This document shows, in pieces, positions 1 through 7,267 of a DNA stretch of 39,029 bases. Each line of letters opens with the position of its first letter. Position 1 is the first letter of the stretch. The DNA lies in contig NZ_CACSHH010000001.1 of assembly GCF_902705545.1 (NCBI RefSeq), positions 1 to 39,029 on the forward strand, written 5' to 3'. Both the position numbers and the translations under genes were made by a program. A model generated the notes under the pieces. The model had not been told where the DNA came from. It searched no databases and was given only the letters and a program-made list of their open reading frames with translations. The stretch comes from Chlamydia sp. 17-3921. Its GTDB lineage: Bacteria; Chlamydiota; Chlamydiia; Chlamydiales; Chlamydiaceae.

Positions 1-83
1 GTATTAAAGTAATGCAAGTTATAACCTACCTACAAGGTTTTACTAGTCACAATATTTTCACTACTATATTTTAAGGAAAAATT

Positions 84-1958
84 TTATTTAAAAAGAGTAG
101 ATTGACATCTGCAGATTTCATCATACAACATCCTTGCTTCCGTTTGACTTTTTTTGTTCTCTTTTTTAGTCTCTACAAAATATTCAAATGCCCTTTTTCG
201 AAGGTCGTCAATAGTCTGTCTTTTTTGTTTTTTCTTTTTCTTTGAAAAATACGAGGATAGCGACTTACTCTTTGTCTTTGTTAATTCATCTAATTCTTTT
301 CTTAATTTCAATAGCTCTTCATCTACTTCATCTACTTTCTCGGCTTGTTCTTTTTTAACAATATTCGATAGTTTTACTTGTTCTTGCTCTAAATCTTTTA
401 ATTCTTGTAATGTTTCTAAACCTAATGTTTTTAGTTTTTCTTCATCAAAAGCTTCTATTTCTTTTAACCCTAAAACTTTCACATCCAAATCTTTCACCTT
501 ACATAACGTCTTTAGTTCACTACACACCTCTAATCTTTCCTTTCGTAATTTCATAAGTTCTTCTATGTATTTTCCTTTTAACTCTTGAAGACTTGTTACG
601 CTTATTTTTCTTCTCCTCAATACCTTTCTATCTGGATCTTCCATCTCCATGAAAGCTTTTAGTTCGCTCAAGCCTTTATAACATTTCAGCTCTTTTAAAA
701 TTATTTCTGGCTTATCTGATTCTTTGATCTTAGGTAGAAGATCTCTACACTCATCCCTAATTTGAAATGAGACTCCTCCACAACGTTTTTTTCTTTCAGA
801 TGTTTCAGAAGAAATAGTAGCTGCAAGATTTTGTATGTAAAGCAATTCTCGCTTGGTTATTTGTGAAAAAACTAATGGAGACTTAGACTCCTTTTTCAAC
901 TCTTCCAAAAAACACTCAAGCTTTGTAGGAATTGACTCATCTTCACTCAAAACCTTTAGCTTGCTCAATGTCGGAAAGTTTTCCAGCTCTTTTAAAATTA
1001 TTTCTGGCTTATCTAATTCTTTGATCTTAGGTAGAAGATCTCTACACTCATTGCTAATTTGAGTTAAGACTCCTTCACAACGTTTTTTTCTTTCAGACGT
1101 TTCAGAAGAAATAGTATCCGCAAGATTTTGTATGCAAAGCAATTCTTGACGGGTTATTTGTGAAAAAACTAATGGAGACTTAGACTCCTTTTTCAACTCT
1201 TTTTTCAACTCTTCCAAAAAACAATCAAGCTTTGTACGAGTTGGCTCATCTTCACTCAAAACCTTTAACTTGCTCAATGTCGGAAAGCGTTTTTGTACCT
1301 CTTTTAAAATTTCTTCTGAATTTGATAGTTTTTTCCTACAGATCTCTTCGAAAAGTCGTGTACTCTCACTAGAAATAATAGTTAAGATCTCTCCCCAATA
1401 CCTTTTCTCTTCAACAGATGTTCTCATCCAAATAGATGTTGCAAAATCTCGAATATCTAATAAATCTTGTCTATCTATCTGTGAGAAATTTAATGAAAAA
1501 ATATCATTTGTTTTTAATTCTTTTAAAAAAAATTTAAGCCTTACTTGTTTTGATTTTTCTTCTTTTTCTTTCTCTAAACGTTTTTTCCCATCATCAACCT
1601 TACTAATAATAACAGGACGCCTCTTACAATACTGTACACAACCTACTCCTAGAAAAAGGATCAAGGCTATACCCAAACAGGCAAAACCAGTAATAAGGAA
1701 AACACTCGAAAATGAAAAAACTTGAAGAAAAGCAAAAGCTATGAACGTAGCTCCGACTAATAAAGCTATGACAGCTAAAATTAGTGTCGTAATTTTACAA
1801 TTCAATCTACAGGCGCATTGCCTCCTCAGACTGACTGCTGACTGCTGACTGCTGACTGCTGACTGCTGACTGCTGACTGCTGACTGCTGACTGCTGACTG
1901 CTGACTGCTGACGCTGCTCATGATAATGCCCATTAAAAAGAGGAATTTTATAATGCAA
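84..1958 (-). CDS. Inc-like inclusion membrane protein, possibly phase-variable
   Basis: The open frame gives 624 residues if started at the TTG at 1958. After a Ser/Gln/Ala/Val repeat (about residues 16-43) come two closely spaced hydrophobic segments (about 56-80 and 83-110) and then a charged Lys/Glu-rich, largely helical C-terminal region of about 510 residues. A bilobed hydrophobic domain near the N-terminus is the hallmark of chlamydial Inc proteins, which are exported by T3S and inserted in the inclusion membrane with both tails facing the host cytosol. Residues about 139-440 are three tandem modules. The start is doubtful: the TTG has no visible ribosome site, while an ATG at 1933 (and an in-frame ATG at 1921) lies in another frame and meets TGA at 1828-1826, just after the repeat tract. 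I do not recognise a named ortholog; Inc function is inferred from architecture. Confidence 0.7.
   Translation of the reverse strand: MHYKIPLFNGHYHEQRQQSAVSSQQSAVSSQQSAVSSQQSAVSLRRQCACRLNCKITTLILAVIALLVGATFIAFAFLQVFSFSSVFLITGFACLGIALILFLGVGCVQYCKRRPVIISKVDDGKKRLEKEKEEKSKQVRLKFFLKELKTNDIFSLNFSQIDRQDLLDIRDFATSIWMRTSVEEKRYWGEILTIISSESTRLFEEICRKKLSNSEEILKEVQKRFPTLSKLKVLSEDEPTRTKLDCFLEELKKELKKESKSPLVFSQITRQELLCIQNLADTISSETSERKKRCEGVLTQISNECRDLLPKIKELDKPEIILKELENFPTLSKLKVLSEDESIPTKLECFLEELKKESKSPLVFSQITKRELLYIQNLAATISSETSERKKRCGGVSFQIRDECRDLLPKIKESDKPEIILKELKCYKGLSELKAFMEMEDPDRKVLRRRKISVTSLQELKGKYIEELMKLRKERLEVCSELKTLCKVKDLDVKVLGLKEIEAFDEEKLKTLGLETLQELKDLEQEQVKLSNIVKKEQAEKVDEVDEELLKLRKELDELTKTKSKSLSSYFSKKKKKQKRQTIDDLRKRAFEYFVETKKENKKSQTEARMLYDEICRCQSTLFK
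630..1544 (-). repeat. Three tandem coding modules of about 300 bases in the Inc-like gene
   Basis: Read on the minus strand, the modules lie at about 1544-1236 (309 bases, most diverged), 1235-927 (309) and 926-630 (297). The second and third are nearly identical for long stretches; they share the peptides SKSPLVFSQIT, TISSETSERKKRC, ECRDLLPKIKE and KPEIILKEL. The 12-base length difference is an extra Leu-Lys-Lys-Glu in the second module. The first module keeps the same framework (FFLKELK, FSQIDRQDLL, SEEILKEV) but is much diverged. The lengths are multiples of three, so module gain or loss keeps the frame. Confidence 0.85.
1831..1912. repeat. Heptanucleotide simple-sequence repeat, about 11.7 copies
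   Basis: Perfect period-7 tract of CTGACTG on the plus strand, with no mismatch from 1831 to 1912. On the coding (minus) strand it reads as repeats of AGTCAGC and encodes the cycle Ser-Gln-Gln-Ser-Ala-Val-Ser. Because 7 is not a multiple of 3, gain or loss of one copy shifts the reading frame of the Inc-like gene. All three frames through the tract on the coding strand are open, since three copies make 21 bases of the same peptide cycle. Confidence 0.97.
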
Positions 1959-1976
1959 GAGAATACTACATGTGAA
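1947..1976 (-). promoter_or_regulatory. Candidate sigma66-type promoter for the Inc-like gene
   Basis: On the minus strand TTCACA (1976-1971) and TATAAA (1952-1947) are separated by 18 bases, each one base away from the TTGACA/TATAAT consensus. The -10 box ends 13 bases before the ATG at 1933. The TTG at 1958 falls inside the spacer and so would not be on a transcript from this promoter. A second -10-like TATAAT lies at 1986-1981 without a good -35 box. The region is A+T-rich, so chance matches are possible. Confidence 0.4.
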
Positions 1977-2003
1977 TTAAATTATAGTCATTATCAAATA
2001 CAA

Positions 2004-2300
2004 TTATCGCCTACACTGAATTTCTGATAAAGATACTGAAGTAATAGCAATAACCCCCATAATAAAAACTATCAAACTTACCATTATCATAGATTCTTGA
2101 GAAAGAATAGAACCTCCTAAACAAACAACGATAATAGGAGATAAAAGCATTGTTATACCAAGAATAATTAGAATCGCTTGAATTATAATTTTTCCAATGC
2201 AAGGCTTTTCTAGAAGAAATCCTTCCAAACTTTTTGTTTCACCAACAATATTATGAGTTCCCACACAATCAACCCTTACACTTATACAAGTGAGAAACAT
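2004..2300 (-). CDS. Small Inc-like membrane protein
   Basis: This frame encodes 98 residues from an ATG. A polar N-terminus of about 35 residues is followed by two adjacent hydrophobic segments (about 37-62 and 69-92) separated by a short turn, then a brief polar tail. Such a hairpin filling most of a short protein is typical of small chlamydial Inc proteins. It lies directly upstream of the larger Inc-like gene on the same strand (45 bases between its stop and the TTG at 1958), so the two may be co-transcribed, although a promoter-like sequence sits between them. Codon 1 has no strong ribosome-binding sequence. I do not recognise a specific ortholog. An overlapping 63-codon frame in the same interval lacks these features and is treated as a shadow. 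Confidence 0.6.
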   Translation of the reverse strand: MFLTCISVRVDCVGTHNIVGETKSLEGFLLEKPCIGKIIIQAILIILGITMLLSPIIVVCLGGSILSQESMIMVSLIVFIMGVIAITSVSLSEIQCRR

Positions 2301-2363
2301 AATGTTAAAGAAGAAAAAAGAAAAGAGTTTCTATTTATTTTGAAAAATGAATATTAAAATCTT

Positions 2364-2504
2364 TTAAATTAAACAATAAAAAGAAGCTTTAGGGAACCCA
2401 GCCCAAACATTAGAAGTAAATTTCACAACCTTTCGACCTTTTCGAATAGATAAAATCCCATAGATATCTAAAAAACTGTGATCTCGAACACAATTAAGTA
2501 ACAC
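2364..2504 (-). CDS. Possible 46-residue small protein or gene remnant
   Basis: A minus-strand frame opens with GTG at 2504, preceded by an AGGAG ribosome-binding sequence at about 2515-2511 with 6-7 bases of spacing, and ends with TAA at 2364. A TATAAT -10 box lies at 2544-2539, upstream of the ribosome site, though I find no good -35 box. The peptide is basic in its middle (IRKGRKVVKF) and ends in an aromatic-rich tail, with no membrane segment. A stop lies in frame just before the GTG region, so it does not extend upstream. It fills the gap between pgi and the small Inc gene. It could be a genuine small gene or the end of a decayed one; I recognise no family. Confidence 0.3.
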   Translation of the reverse strand: MLLNCVRDHSFLDIYGILSIRKGRKVVKFTSNVWAGFPKASFYCLI

Positions 2505-2604
2505 AGAGATCTCCTAGTTGCGTATTGAAATTGCTAAAATTATACCCTATTTTACAATAAAACTCAGTAAGAAAGAATTAAGCTTTTTATAAAAAGATCT
2601 TTAA

Positions 2605-4185
2605 TCAAAAGTATTGTTTTTTATTAAAAAGACTCAGTAAAGCCTCTGCTTCGGGAAATGTTCCCGAAATTCCTCTCATAACATCTAAAACTTGACCGGA
2701 TAGCTCTTTACCAAGAGTCACCCCCTCTTGATCAAAAGAATTAATACCCCAGCAAAATCCCTGAAAAACAGTTTTATGCTCATAATAAGCAAGCAAACCT
2801 CCCAGAGCGTAAGGAGTTAATCTTTCTGTTATCAGAAGAGAGGAAGGTCGATTACCATCAAAACTCTTATTAGGGTTATTACTGTCACATCCTTTTGCTA
2901 AAGCAATAGCCTGAGCTATCATATTTGCAACAAGCTTTTGAGATGAGCTGCTACCAGATATGGTAATATCGCGGCCACGCTGACTTTTCAAAAATCCTAT
3001 GAACTCAATAGGGACTATATCCGAGCCCTGATGAAGACACTGAAAAAAGGAATGCTGACAATTCGTTCCAGGCTCTCCCCAAATAATTGGGCTTGTTGCA
3101 AAACCAATCCTTTCTCCTGCTTGTGTGACACTTTTTCCATTAGATTCCATGATACATTGTTGTAAATGTGCAGGGAAATATTCTAAGCCATGAGCATACG
3201 GAATCACAGCAGTTGTAGGATAGTGAAGAAAATTTCTATTCCAAATACTAATCATTGCTGAAAGCATGGGTAAATTTTCACTAAGACGAGGCTGCAAAGC
3301 AGCTTTATCCATAGCTGCGGCGCCTTGTAAAATTTGTAAGAAAATTTCAAAACCAAACGCGAATCCTAATACAATGCCTCCAACCATAGAAGTTGAAGAA
3401 TATCTTCCTCCAATACTTTCCCAGAGATGGAATACCTCAAGATATTTACTTGTGTCATCCATCGGACTGCCTTCACATGTGACAGCAATAAAATGATCTT
3501 TAAAACATAAACCTTTCTGAGAAAAATAATCTGCTAGAAACGCCTCATTTACAACAGTTTCTAAGGTTGTTCCAGACTTTGAAACTGTAACCACCAAAGT
3601 TTTTGAACAATCTATAGTCTGTAAAACCTCGGCTACATTATCTGGATCGATATTAGACACAAAATGAATGTGTTTATCTGATGAGCAATAACCTTTTAAA
3701 GCCCAATATAGAGCTTTAGGCCCTAACTCTGACCCTCCTATTCCAACTTGTACAATCGTAGAAAACTTCGTCCTCACTTTATCTAAAAAACTTTGCAAAC
3801 GTTGAGCTTCTACACGAGCTTTGACTGCGATTTCTTCTGCAAAACCTGTAAGAGATGTTTCAAAAACCCAAGCTCGAGTTGCTGTATGTAATGCAGACCG
3901 AGATTCGCTTGGGAAGCCATCTATATAATTAACAACCTCTCCCTGCTGCATGGCTTGCATGGCTTTTCCTAGACCACGTTCTTCTGCTAAAGAGGCTAGA
4001 GCATCCAAAACAGTTTGATCTATTTTTTCTGTTGCAAAACTATAAACAAAGCCCTCCGATAATACAGAGAATTGTTGAATTCTATCATTAGACAGCACTC
4101 CTGGAGTTGTTAAATTCAATGGTGTAGAAGCCAATTCCTGTAGTATTTCCGTGGAAGAGCATTCCAAGAAGCTTTTTCTATTCAT
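2605..4185 (-). CDS. pgi: Glucose-6-phosphate isomerase
   Basis: This 526-residue protein interconverts glucose 6-phosphate and fructose 6-phosphate in the cytosol, linking glycogen metabolism and imported glucose 6-phosphate to glycolysis. Family motifs appear in order: VGIGGSELGPKAL, SKSGTTLETVV (sugar-phosphate binding), GGRYSSTSMVG, ESNGKSV, WGEPGTNCQHSFFQ with the catalytic-region His, and near the C-terminus NSFDQEGVTLGK with the conserved Gln-Glu-Gly-Val and Lys. The length is close to that of other chlamydial and bacterial Pgi proteins. The ATG at 4185 is supported by AAGGA a few bases upstream. It is divergent from xerD, with 83 bases between the two starts. Confidence 0.97.
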   Translation of the reverse strand: MNRKSFLECSSTEILQELASTPLNLTTPGVLSNDRIQQFSVLSEGFVYSFATEKIDQTVLDALASLAEERGLGKAMQAMQQGEVVNYIDGFPSESRSALHTATRAWVFETSLTGFAEEIAVKARVEAQRLQSFLDKVRTKFSTIVQVGIGGSELGPKALYWALKGYCSSDKHIHFVSNIDPDNVAEVLQTIDCSKTLVVTVSKSGTTLETVVNEAFLADYFSQKGLCFKDHFIAVTCEGSPMDDTSKYLEVFHLWESIGGRYSSTSMVGGIVLGFAFGFEIFLQILQGAAAMDKAALQPRLSENLPMLSAMISIWNRNFLHYPTTAVIPYAHGLEYFPAHLQQCIMESNGKSVTQAGERIGFATSPIIWGEPGTNCQHSFFQCLHQGSDIVPIEFIGFLKSQRGRDITISGSSSSQKLVANMIAQAIALAKGCDSNNPNKSFDGNRPSSLLITERLTPYALGGLLAYYEHKTVFQGFCWGINSFDQEGVTLGKELSGQVLDVMRGISGTFPEAEALLSLFNKKQYF

Positions 4186-4268
4186 CTTTAGTCCTTCGTT
4201 ATAGATAGAAAACCATACAACTACGTATATTTAAAGAAAGGCTTTTAAAAAACCTAAGATATTCTTCT

Positions 4269-5165
4269 ATGCCTGATTCTCAGTTTTACAACACTATTTT
4301 GGAAAAATTCACCTTATTTCTCTCCGTAGATCGAGGTCTTTGTAAACAAACTATTACAGCTTATTCTCAAGATATCTTCTTATTTATCTCCTTTAACAAG
4401 ATACGCTCTCCGAAAGACATTACACAGAACAGTGTTTATTACTTCGTAGAAAAGCTACATGAAAGAAATGAGGCTGAAGCGACACTAGCACGACGTTTAA
4501 TTGCTTTAAAAGTATTTTTTTTATTTCTTAAAGAAGCAAAATTTTTACCTTATCCTCCAACAATAGAGCATCCTAAAATTTGGAAACGCTTACCCACGGT
4601 GCTTACTTCCCAAGAAGTAGAAGCTCTGCTTGCCATCCCGAAAAAAACTAAAAACCTTTCTCCTGAAATAACTTTTAGAGATACTGCTATACTCCACACT
4701 TTGTATTCTACAGGAACTCGAGTATCAGAACTTTGCGACTTAAACATTAGTGATGTTAGTGATGATTTTATTCGAGTTACGGGTAAGGGTTCTAAAACTC
4801 GCCTGGTTCCCTTAGGCCCTATGGCTAGAGATGCTATTGACGCCTATCTTTCTCTTTTCCGAGAGAAATTACAAAAAGATCCTAATGAAGAACATCTTTT
4901 TCTCTCTATTCGAGGGAAAAAACTAGAGAGATCTTGCGTATGGAGACGCATTCATTACTACGCACAACAAGTGACGTCTAAACGAGTTTCTCCTCATTCC
5001 CTACGTCATGCGTTCGCTACTCATCTTTTGAACAATAAAGCAGACCTTAGAATCATACAAGAAATGTTAGGTCACTCTAGAATCTCGTCTACAGAAATTT
5101 ATACTCATGTAGCCTCAGACATTCTTTTTGAAAAATTTCAAACTTTTCATCCAAGACACGATTAA
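4269..5165 (+). CDS. xerD: Tyrosine site-specific recombinase XerD
   Basis: This 298-residue lambda-integrase-family recombinase should act with a XerC partner encoded elsewhere to resolve chromosome dimers at dif near the division septum. The N-terminal SAM-like core-binding domain covers about residues 5-90 and the catalytic domain about 110-290. All catalytic positions are visible: R151 (TGTRVSEL), K173 (TGKGSK), H243 and R246 (HSLRH), H269 (LGHS) and nucleophile Y278 (EIYTH). Assignment to XerD rather than XerC rests on synteny with the C. trachomatis CT864 locus beside the CT863-CT860 operon. There is no sign of a phage or integron: it sits among housekeeping genes. The stop overlaps the convergent small exported protein gene by four bases. 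Confidence 0.93.
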   Translation: MPDSQFYNTILEKFTLFLSVDRGLCKQTITAYSQDIFLFISFNKIRSPKDITQNSVYYFVEKLHERNEAEATLARRLIALKVFFLFLKEAKFLPYPPTIEHPKIWKRLPTVLTSQEVEALLAIPKKTKNLSPEITFRDTAILHTLYSTGTRVSELCDLNISDVSDDFIRVTGKGSKTRLVPLGPMARDAIDAYLSLFREKLQKDPNEEHLFLSIRGKKLERSCVWRRIHYYAQQVTSKRVSPHSLRHAFATHLLNNKADLRIIQEMLGHSRISSTEIYTHVASDILFEKFQTFHPRHD

Positions 5166-5458
5166 TCACACTGATAAAAGAATGTACCATCTTCAAAACG
5201 TGTATAACATTCTTTTTCTTGTTCAGAACTCGTTGAATATCCATAAGTCTCTGGATAATAATAGCCATAAATATATGGATAATGAAAACTATAAGGAATC
5301 TCCCCACTTTTCTCATCAAACTGAAGACCTACTACAGGAAGAACTCGTGGAAAAAGCTTGTGCTGCTGCACATGAAAAGCCTCTGACTTCGAAGCAGAAG
5401 AAACTTGAGAACAATAAGTTATGAGAGAAAGAACTACTGTTACTATTACTCGTTTCAT
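5162..5458 (-). CDS. Small exported tyrosine-rich protein
   Basis: The frame encodes 98 residues starting MKRVIVTVVLSL, a typical Sec signal peptide with probable cleavage after SSA at about residues 20-22. The mature part has a tyrosine-dense stretch from about residue 55 (YSFHYPYIYGYYYPETYGY). I count 11 Tyr in the last 44 residues, followed by two Cys (ECY and YQCD) that could form a disulfide. Cys16 is not in a good lipobox because Tyr precedes it. It is convergent with xerD and overlaps its stop. Two competing frames here (5089-5319 minus and 5128-5424 plus) have no signal peptide or other protein-like features, so this one is preferred. No function is recognised; an envelope or periplasmic location is inferred. 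Confidence 0.7.
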   Translation of the reverse strand: MKRVIVTVVLSLITYCSQVSSASKSEAFHVQQHKLFPRVLPVVGLQFDEKSGEIPYSFHYPYIYGYYYPETYGYSTSSEQEKECYTRFEDGTFFYQCD

Positions 5459-5555
5459 AAAATTCCTAAAAAAATCTAAAACCTTAGACCTTATTTTACT
5501 ATGGATAAGGAATTTTATGCCTAGCTTCCTAAAAAGTTATCGTAAAGAACAGAAA

Positions 5556-5637
5556 TGCCCAGGATAGGACTTGAACCTACATGCTCGAAAGCACTGGATC
5601 CTAAATCCAGCGTGTCTACCAATTTCACCACCTGGGC
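5556..5637 (-). tRNA. tRNA-Leu (anticodon UAG)
   Basis: Read on the minus strand, the sequence folds as a class II tRNA. The acceptor stem is GCCCAGG/CCTGGGC with discriminator A at 5556. The D-arm contains GGTAGAC, the anticodon stem is CTGGA/TCCAG around loop TTTAGGA (anticodon TAG), the long variable arm has stem TGCT/AGCA, and the T-arm contains TTCAAGT. The 82-base length and long variable arm fit leucine. The 3' CCA is not encoded. Confidence 0.96.
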
Positions 5638-5830
5638 AAAACACCTTGTAAGATGAGGTATGCCTAACCATATTCATTACTTATGACGTTTTTTGCAAAT
5701 AAAAAGCATCTTTAGAAAGTGAAACTACTTTTTTTCTCCTTAACCTACTCATAATCAAACTTGCAGGAAAAAGAGCTTTTAGCTAATTTTCCTTTTTTCT
5801 TAGCGTCTTAATTTATACTCGTGAAGCCAT
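5638..5830. other. Intergenic region between tRNA-Leu and the T3S operon
   Basis: There is no coding frame here. The region must hold the divergent promoters for tRNA-Leu and for the operon starting at 5831. A -10-like TATACT lies at 5814-5819, only 11 bases before the ATG and without a clear -35 box, so I do not assign a promoter. The 97 bases between the exported-protein gene and the tRNA (5459-5555) also show no gene or clear hairpin. Confidence 0.5.
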
Positions 5831-7267
5831 ATGAATATTCCCCTGCCTACAGTAGTACCTACTACTAATGCGACATTAAAAGAAAATGCTGATACGGCTT
5901 CTTCATCTGCTGGAACATTAAAAATCTCTAATGAGGAGGTGCTACTTTCCACGACAACAACAGAGGAAGTACTATTAAATTCCTCAGAAAATCTTGCGAA
6001 TGTTGTTATCTCTCAAATACTTACAAACAAAAATAACTCTCTTCAAGCGCCCATCTTATTGAGTCATAATTTAATGTTTCTTTCCCCAGAAACTGTTAAT
6101 CTTGAAATACAAATAACAGAACTCTTAGAACTTCTTGAATCTGAAAGTACAACCTTAGAAACTCCAGCAGAACCACAAACAAGCAACGCAAAAACTACAA
6201 TATTACCTTTTCAATCCGCAAAGCCAACCCCAAAAGGGCTTCAAAACACAAAGACTTCAAACACAACTTTACAAGAGAATCAAACCCCATCATCCTCTTC
6301 TAAGATGCCTTTATCTCTTGGAACAAAAAATGTTTCTCCACAACCTGAAATCTCTACAGGTATTGATAAACAAGATTATGAGGTTAATTCCTCAATACAA
6401 ACTTTTCTACAAAAACCTTCTACAGAAAAAGAATCTTCTCAGCATTCAGCACGCCCTCAAGGGTATACTTCTGAGCAGAAAGAAGAACTTATTTTCACTA
6501 CAAAATCTCAAGAACTTTACAAAGATAGTCGTAATAACAAAGATCCACAAAAAGACAACCGACACCAAGATCAGCAACAAAATCAACAAGAAGAAGAAAA
6601 AAAGAAAAAGCCTAACCAAAGCACTTCTAAAATAAAGGAAAACTCTTCTTCTCAAGAAATTTCCCTTGCGAGCTTACGTTATCATTACGAAACCCGCCCG
6701 ATCAAAGAAGCAGAAACAACAGAAGGTTCAACATTTAAAAAGAAAGCTCCATCTCCAATGGCTTTGTTTAAAGAGACTCCTATATCTACACAAAACTCTG
6801 CCTTAATACAAACTCCTAAAATTGAAAATGTTTTCATACGTTTTATGAAACTTATGGCAAGAATTTTGGGCCAGGCTGAAGCTGAAGCACATGAGCTCTA
6901 TTTACGAGTCAAAGAACGTACAGACAATGTCGATGCCTTAACATTACTCATCTCTAAAATCAATGCTGAGAAAAAAGATATCAATTGGAGTAACAACGAT
7001 GAGATGAAAGCTCTAGTAGATCGAGCAGCATCACTTGGTGTTACTGTAAATTTCGAAAAGAATTACATTTGGAAGGAAGATGAAAAAAAATTGTTTAAAG
7101 AGAACATCCAGATGCGTAAGGAAAATATGGAAAAAATTACTCAATTAGAAAGAACTGATATGCAAAGACATTTACAAGAAGTTTCTCAATGCCATCAAGC
7201 TCGATCTAACGTATTAAAGCTCCTGAAAGAGCTCATGGATACATTCACTTATAATTTACGTCCATAA
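5831..7267 (+). CDS. CT863-like T3S-associated protein
   Basis: This 478-residue hydrophilic protein is the first gene of the operon with the Scc3-like chaperone, CopB2 and CopD2. The first 330 residues or so are low-complexity and rich in Thr, Ser, Gln, Lys and Glu, including a Gln/Asn/Glu/Lys run near residues 235-265. The last 150 are predicted helical and charged, with no membrane segment. The Thr/Ser-rich N-terminus fits an N-terminal T3S signal. An SPMALF motif (residues 308-313) recurs as SPxxLF in CopB2 and CopD2. Its stop overlaps the chaperone start (TAATG), implying translational coupling. By position it matches C. trachomatis CT863, whose function is not firmly established as far as I know. 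A secreted chaperone client is inferred. Confidence 0.75.
   Translation: MNIPLPTVVPTTNATLKENADTASSSAGTLKISNEEVLLSTTTTEEVLLNSSENLANVVISQILTNKNNSLQAPILLSHNLMFLSPETVNLEIQITELLELLESESTTLETPAEPQTSNAKTTILPFQSAKPTPKGLQNTKTSNTTLQENQTPSSSSKMPLSLGTKNVSPQPEISTGIDKQDYEVNSSIQTFLQKPSTEKESSQHSARPQGYTSEQKEELIFTTKSQELYKDSRNNKDPQKDNRHQDQQQNQQEEEKKKKPNQSTSKIKENSSSQEISLASLRYHYETRPIKEAETTEGSTFKKKAPSPMALFKETPISTQNSALIQTPKIENVFIRFMKLMARILGQAEAEAHELYLRVKERTDNVDALTLLISKINAEKKDINWSNNDEMKALVDRAASLGVTVNFEKNYIWKEDEKKLFKENIQMRKENMEKITQLERTDMQRHLQEVSQCHQARSNVLKLLKELMDTFTYNLRP

Noticed and set aside
1831..1912. Heptamer tract as a CRISPR array
   Set aside because: The repeats are contiguous 7-mers without spacers, inside a coding frame; no Cas genes are present.
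2583..2596. Palindrome CTTTTTATAAAAAG after pgi as a terminator
   Set aside because: It has only one G-C pair and no loop or T-run distinct from background, so I do not call it.
5128..5424. Plus-strand frame of 98 codons after xerD
   Set aside because: It overlaps the minus-strand gene with a clear signal peptide and has no ribosome site or protein-like features of its own.
4269..5637. XerD plus nearby tRNA-Leu as a sign of an integrated mobile element
   Set aside because: XerD here matches the housekeeping recombinase in a conserved gene order, the tRNA is intact, and I see no direct repeat of its 3' end or phage-type genes.
6318..6655. Overlapping frames on both strands inside the CT863-like gene
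   Set aside because: They arise from Lys/Gln-rich low-complexity codons of the real gene and have no start signals or family features.
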